Both the position numbers and the translations under genes were made by a program. Source: JAJDXW01 sp965202895 (GTDB taxonomy: Bacteria > Pseudomonadota > Gammaproteobacteria > HK1). From it: a stretch of DNA of 64,000 nt. Shown here piece by piece: positions 60,648-64,000 of this stretch. The stretch spans positions 2,418,001 to 2,482,000 of the forward strand of contig OZ241901.1 of assembly GCA_965202895.1 (NCBI GenBank). The letters run 5' to 3'. Numbering within the stretch: position 1 is the first letter of the stretch; the number at the start of each line of letters is the position of its first letter. The notes beneath the pieces were generated by a model. It saw only the letters and a program-made list of their open reading frames with translations. It made no database searches and was not told the origin of the DNA.

Positions 60648-61532
60648 TCAGTCGCCGAGCGCCGCCCGGAAGCGGCGGAGCGCGCCGAGATGCCCATCCA
60701 CGCCCGCGAACCCGCAGTCGATGGTCCGGAAGGTGACGTGGGTCGCCCCCGAATCCTCCCAGGTGCGGGCTTCCTCCGCCCAGCGTTCCGGGTCCCCGCC
60801 CTCGCTTCCACCATGGGCGTGCACGGTCGCGTCGATCCCGATCCCCGCCGGGTCGCGGCCCGCCTCGCGCGCGAACCCGTGGAACTCCTCGATCGCGGCC
60901 CGGCCCTCGTCGCCCGGCGGGGTGCGCGGGTTCATGATCCACCCGTCGCCGAGCCGGGCGGCGCGCCGGATCGCGACCGCCTCGAACGCCCCGAACCACA
61001 CCGGGATGGGGCGCTGCACGGGCGGCGGGTTGATCCCGACGTCGCTCAGGCGGTGCCAGCGGCCCTCGAAGGTCACGAGGTCCTCGCTCCAGAGGCGGCG
61101 AAGGACCTCCACCTGCTCCTCCACCCGCCGGCCGCGGTCGCGGAAGCTCTCGTTCAGGGCCTCGAACTCGACCGCATTCCAGCCGATGCCGATGCCGAGG
61201 CGCGTGCGCCCGCCGCCGAGGACGTCGAGCTCGGCCGCCTGCTTGGCGACGAGCGCGGTCTGGCGCTGCGATAGGATGAGGATCGCGGTGGCGAACTCGA
61301 TGCGCTCGGTGACCGCCGCGAGGTGGGCGAAGAGCAGGAGCGGCTCGTGGAACATCCGCTCCCGGGTATAGAACTTCGCCCACGGCGGGCCGCTCGGGCT
61401 GCCAGCGCCAAGCACGTGGTCGATCGCGGTCAGGTGGTCGAACCCGAGCCCCTCCACCGCCTGGACGTAGTCCCGGATGACGGCCGGATCGGCCCCGATC
61501 TCGGTCTGCGGAAAGACCGCTCCCACTCGCAT
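60648..61532 (-). CDS. LLM-class F420-dependent oxidoreductase
   Basis: A 294-residue luciferase-like barrel, third of its type in the window. MRVGAVFPQTEIGADP, GLGFDHLTAIDHVLGA, ILILSQRQTALVAKQAAELD, LGGGRTRLGIGIGWNAVEFE and PVWFGAFEAVAIRRAARLG are family patches; the GIGIGWN segment and TAIDHV suit the F420 type. It lies 85 bases upstream of the carboxyltransferase gene on the same strand. Confidence 0.92.
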   Translation of the reverse strand: MRVGAVFPQTEIGADPAVIRDYVQAVEGLGFDHLTAIDHVLGAGSPSGPPWAKFYTRERMFHEPLLLFAHLAAVTERIEFATAILILSQRQTALVAKQAAELDVLGGGRTRLGIGIGWNAVEFEALNESFRDRGRRVEEQVEVLRRLWSEDLVTFEGRWHRLSDVGINPPPVQRPIPVWFGAFEAVAIRRAARLGDGWIMNPRTPPGDEGRAAIEEFHGFAREAGRDPAGIGIDATVHAHGGSEGGDPERWAEEARTWEDSGATHVTFRTIDCGFAGVDGHLGALRRFRAALGD

Positions 61533-61624
61533 CGCCTTCCTCCCTTCAGGTTCGGCCCGCTCACGGCCAGCATAGCCCGGTTCGGCGCCCCCGTGAACCC
61601 GGCCCCGCCGGCTCGGCAGGATCA

Positions 61625-61865
61625 TTTCACGCTGCGGAATTGGTTCGCGCGGGGGAACCCGGTTTGGTCGAATCAGAGCGGCGCCTGACACGGACACGGG
61701 CGTCCTGGGAACGGCGCGTCCTGGGAACGCTTGTGTCTCGCCCGCAAATGGGACGGCAAGTCCGCCGCCGATCGATGCGGGCCGGACGCCCGCGTCTGGA
61801 GGACGCGCCGTTCCCAGGAAGAGCGATGGGCCTCGACGTCCGGCCGCGAGTCGGCCAGCGTGAAA
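61625..61865. repeat. palindromic intergenic repeat, copy 6 (longest)
   Basis: A 241-base copy with ends TTTCACGCTG (61625-61634) and CAGCGTGAAA (61856-61865). It contains both half-cores (CGTCCTGGGAACGGCGCGTC, then GGGAACGCTTGTGTCTCGCC) and the full left and right modules, so it is the best model of the family. Confidence 0.85.
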
Positions 61866-62030
61866 GAGCCTTGGGCCGATCGGGGCGGAGCCCTCGATCC
61901 GGCCGCTCCGATGGGAGGCCCGCTTCGCACGTGCCGGGTTCCTTGTGCTATAAATGCGAGACCGTAGCCGATCGCCACTGCATGGCCAGAGCGAAAGCAT
62001 CGAGATCAACTTGCTCTTGAGCACGGGGTC

Positions 62031-62660
62031 ATGAACGCGAAGAAGCCGTCCGATATCTTTCAAGAGCGCCTCCGGTCGGCTCATGACGGGCTCCGGAGAA
62101 TGGGCCAGGTCGAGCTGGAGAGGGCCGCCGGCCTGCCGCCGAATTCGATCGCCAGGTTTGAAGAAGGCGCGCGCAAGCCGTCATTCGACGATCTGCGCAA
62201 GCTCGCCATCGCACTGAACGTGACGATAGACTACCTGCTTGGAGGGGTAGAGTCCCCCGGTCTGGCTCGCGCGGCCGATCCGCTCTACCGGCATGGCGCC
62301 AGGCTCACCGAGGCGAACCGCTCGTTGGCTGAAGACTTCCTGTGCATGCTGGCGGAAAGCGACGGGGAAGGGGCCGTTCCCGAAGAATCCACCGTTGCCG
62401 GGAGCGCGCTGAAGCAGTTCATCCGCCGGGCGGAGAGCGGCGAGGCGGTCCGCGTCACCCGCCGGGGGAAGCCGGTCGCCGTCCTGCTTTCCAAGGAGGA
62501 GTACGAACGCCTGGAAGCGGAAGAGTCGAACCCCGACTTCTGGGAGATGATCGAGAACTGGCGTGCGCAGACGGATTTCGGATGGGCGGAGCTGACGCCG
62601 GAAGAGGTGGACGGGTGGCGCGACCGCGGCCCCGGGCGGGAATTCTCATGGCCGGACTGA
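62031..62660 (+). CDS. fused XRE helix-turn-helix and Phd/YefM antitoxin
   Basis: A 209-residue two-domain regulator. Residues about 12-72 are an XRE-type helix-turn-helix (MGQVELERAAGLPPNSIARF, EEGARKPSFDDLRKLAIAL, NVTIDYLLGG). Residues about 120-165 are a Phd/YefM fold (ALKQFIRRAESGEAVRVTRR, GKPVAVLLSKEEYERLE). The tail (165-209) is probably the toxin-binding part. Most Phd proteins are about 80 residues and carry their own DNA-binding domain, so the extra XRE part is unusual. It overlaps the PIN toxin gene by 13 bases and probably represses this operon. Confidence 0.85.
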   Translation: MNAKKPSDIFQERLRSAHDGLRRMGQVELERAAGLPPNSIARFEEGARKPSFDDLRKLAIALNVTIDYLLGGVESPGLARAADPLYRHGARLTEANRSLAEDFLCMLAESDGEGAVPEESTVAGSALKQFIRRAESGEAVRVTRRGKPVAVLLSKEEYERLEAEESNPDFWEMIENWRAQTDFGWAELTPEEVDGWRDRGPGREFSWPD

Positions 62661-63070
62661 GATTGCTTCTGGATACCAACGTCCTCTTCGAGCCCACTCG
62701 ACCGCATCCGAACGCCGGGGTCCGATCACGGTTGCAAGAGCATCGCGGCGAGGTGTGCACCGCAGCTCCCGTTCTGCATGAGGTGCATTACGGACTCGGC
62801 CGGATGCCGGACGGGAAGCGCAAGCAGCAATTGACCCGTTATGTGCACGAAGTCCTGCGCCCGTCACTCGAGGTTCTTCCCTACGATCGCGAAGCGGCGC
62901 TTCGCCATGCCGAGGAGCGCGCGCGGTTGACCTTTCAAGGGCGCACGCCTCCCTTCGTGGACGGACAGATCGCCGCCATCGCGATGGTGAACGACCTGAT
63001 CCTGATCACCCGTAATACGAGGGATTTCGAAAATTTCACCGATTCGAGATATGAGAACTGGTTCACGTGA
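62648..63070 (+). CDS. PIN-domain (VapC-type) toxin ribonuclease
   Basis: A 140-residue PIN protein starting at ATG 62648 inside the antitoxin end. Acidic residues are Asp9 (LLLDTNVLFE), Glu45 (VLHEVHYGL), Asp105 (PPFVDGQIAAIA) and Asp126 with Asn123 (LITRNTRDFENF). This is the standard four-residue Mg-binding PIN active site. Toxin by family and context. Confidence 0.92.
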   Translation: MAGLRLLLDTNVLFEPTRPHPNAGVRSRLQEHRGEVCTAAPVLHEVHYGLGRMPDGKRKQQLTRYVHEVLRPSLEVLPYDREAALRHAEERARLTFQGRTPPFVDGQIAAIAMVNDLILITRNTRDFENFTDSRYENWFT

Positions 63071-63165
63071 TCGGCGTCGACGCCTCTGTCAGGAGCGGTC
63101 GTTTGCGATGTTTCGTTCAAGGCGGCCATCTACGTGGTCAAGAGGAAGGTTGAGGAGAACAGGGA

Positions 63166-64000
63166 ATGAACAGAAAGCTCCTGGCTCGCCAAGCTGTCCT
63201 GATGCAGCAGGCCGAACGGCTTCTTCGAGATGAAGGTTTCCTCCATCTTCCTGTCGATCTCGAGGGCTTGGCCAGGACTCGAGAAATCGTCGTTCAGCCA
63301 ATGGTGGATCCGGATGAGGGGGTGTCCGGGATGTTGGTCCGCCACGGCAATAACTTCGGGATTCGTTATTCCACGAATTTCCGTAACGAAGGGTTCCAGC
63401 GTTTCAGTATTTCACATGAGCTCGGGCATTACTTCATCGAGGGCCATCTCGATCATATTACCTTCGTTGAGGGGAGGCACAGGTCCCACTCTGGCTTCGT
63501 CTCGGTTGACCACTACGAGCGCGAAGCGGATCATTTCGCCGCCGGACTCCTGATGCCTACCACACTCGTGCGGAACATCATCCACCGGGCGCCGGATGGC
63601 CTTGAAGCCGTGGAAGCGATTCGGAATGAAGCCCGCGCTTCCCTTGTCGCATCGGCCATACGATATGTCGGACTGGCGGAGGCCGCCACGGCCGCGATTG
63701 TGAGCCAAAACGGCAAGATAGATTATTGCTTCATGTCCGAGGCCCTGAGATCCATGAATCCCGCCATATACCCCCGAAAAGGTACTCCGGTTCCTCCCGA
63801 CACGGTTACGGGGTTCATGACGAACCACCCGAGTGAACGGCGACTCGACGCCCACGCGACGGAAGATATCGACGGCTCGGTGTGGATCGGTGGCAGGCGT
63901 CATCTGCCGGCGCGGGAAGAAGTAGTAGCTCTCGGCAGTTATGGTCGTATTCTCACCCTTCTGATTCTTCCCGAACTTCTGGATGAGAGTCTTATGGAGG
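63166..64000 (+). CDS. ImmA/IrrE-family metallopeptidase (runs off right edge)
   Basis: ATG 63166 has GAGGAGAA upstream and the frame is open to the edge (278 codons). The zinc site is SISHELGHYFIEGH (HExxH-type) with the third-ligand helix EREADHFAAGLLMP. LARQAVLMQQAERLLRDEGF and LPVDLEGLARTREI are the ImmA N-terminal pattern. These peptidases usually cleave an XRE repressor of a mobile element or stress regulon. The XRE-Phd protein two genes upstream is a conceivable target, but that is a guess. It is less GC-rich than the core genes. Confidence 0.85.
   Translation, partial: MNRKLLARQAVLMQQAERLLRDEGFLHLPVDLEGLARTREIVVQPMVDPDEGVSGMLVRHGNNFGIRYSTNFRNEGFQRFSISHELGHYFIEGHLDHITFVEGRHRSHSGFVSVDHYEREADHFAAGLLMPTTLVRNIIHRAPDGLEAVEAIRNEARASLVASAIRYVGLAEAATAAIVSQNGKIDYCFMSEALRSMNPAIYPRKGTPVPPDTVTGFMTNHPSERRLDAHATEDIDGSVWIGGRRHLPAREEVVALGSYGRILTLLILPELLDESLME

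Overview
The window is very GC-rich DNA from an uncultured, probably Gram-negative bacterium. Periplasmic binding proteins with signal peptides, a tripartite tricarboxylate (TctABC-type) transporter and an ispA-dxs gene pair fit Pseudomonadota or a neighbouring uncultured phylum. F420/FMN luciferase-like oxidoreductases, hydantoinases, a CaiB CoA-transferase, enolase-superfamily enzymes and a large KorA recall soil or sponge-associated heterotrophs. The phylum cannot be fixed from sequence alone. GC drops at 1-260, 25.9-26.35 kb and near the right edge, and all three spots carry accessory genes or mobile DNA.

Layout. 0-7 kb: a minus-strand operon for uptake (ABC importer) and catabolism (enolase-superfamily enzyme) of a sugar or sugar acid. 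7-15.2 kb: two nucleotidyltransferase/partner gene pairs flank an NHL propeller protein, a CaiB CoA-transferase, a second enolase-superfamily enzyme and an OYE/dienoyl-CoA-reductase-like flavoprotein. 15.2-23.4 kb: hyuA-hyuB face a TTT transporter (binding protein, TctB, TctA). 23.8-26.3 kb: a DUF1703-type AAA/nuclease gene, then a low-GC patch with a complete MITE inserted in a small reading frame. 26.3-31.9 kb: dxs and ispA, an aldehyde dehydrogenase and a glyoxalase. 32-34 kb: an internally deleted transposase, an orphan NHLP-type RiPP precursor and a frameshifted NYN gene. 34.3-44.8 kb: korAB, a membrane-anchored 11-residue-repeat coiled-coil protein, an aminotransferase, two LLM oxidoreductases, an alkaline-phosphatase-superfamily enzyme and a Uma2 protein.

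45.1-55.7 kb is the most striking part. It is a single-strand, tightly packed defence-type operon: a DrmA-like helicase, a DUF433/DUF5615 toxin-antitoxin pair, a DrmB-like DUF1998 protein, a compact UvrD-like ATPase, an unrecognised 533-residue protein and a NERD-nuclease/UvrD-like fusion. It has the DISARM core (drmA, drmB) without any methyltransferase or phospholipase-D gene, and carries two SF1 ATPases and an unknown protein instead.

55.9-64 kb: repeats, a ThDP-dependent decarboxylase-like enzyme (its 5' end is duplicated as a pseudogene at 44.9-45.1 kb), an NTF2-like protein, an acyl-CoA carboxylase carboxyltransferase, a third LLM enzyme, an XRE-Phd fusion antitoxin with a PIN toxin, and an ImmA/IrrE-type metallopeptidase running off the edge.

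A family of palindromic intergenic repeats with ends TTTCACGCTG/CAGCGTGAAA occurs at 14.2, 19.7, 31.2, 37.4, 56.1 and 61.6 kb. A second repeat of about 140 bp occurs at 31.9 and 55.9 kb.
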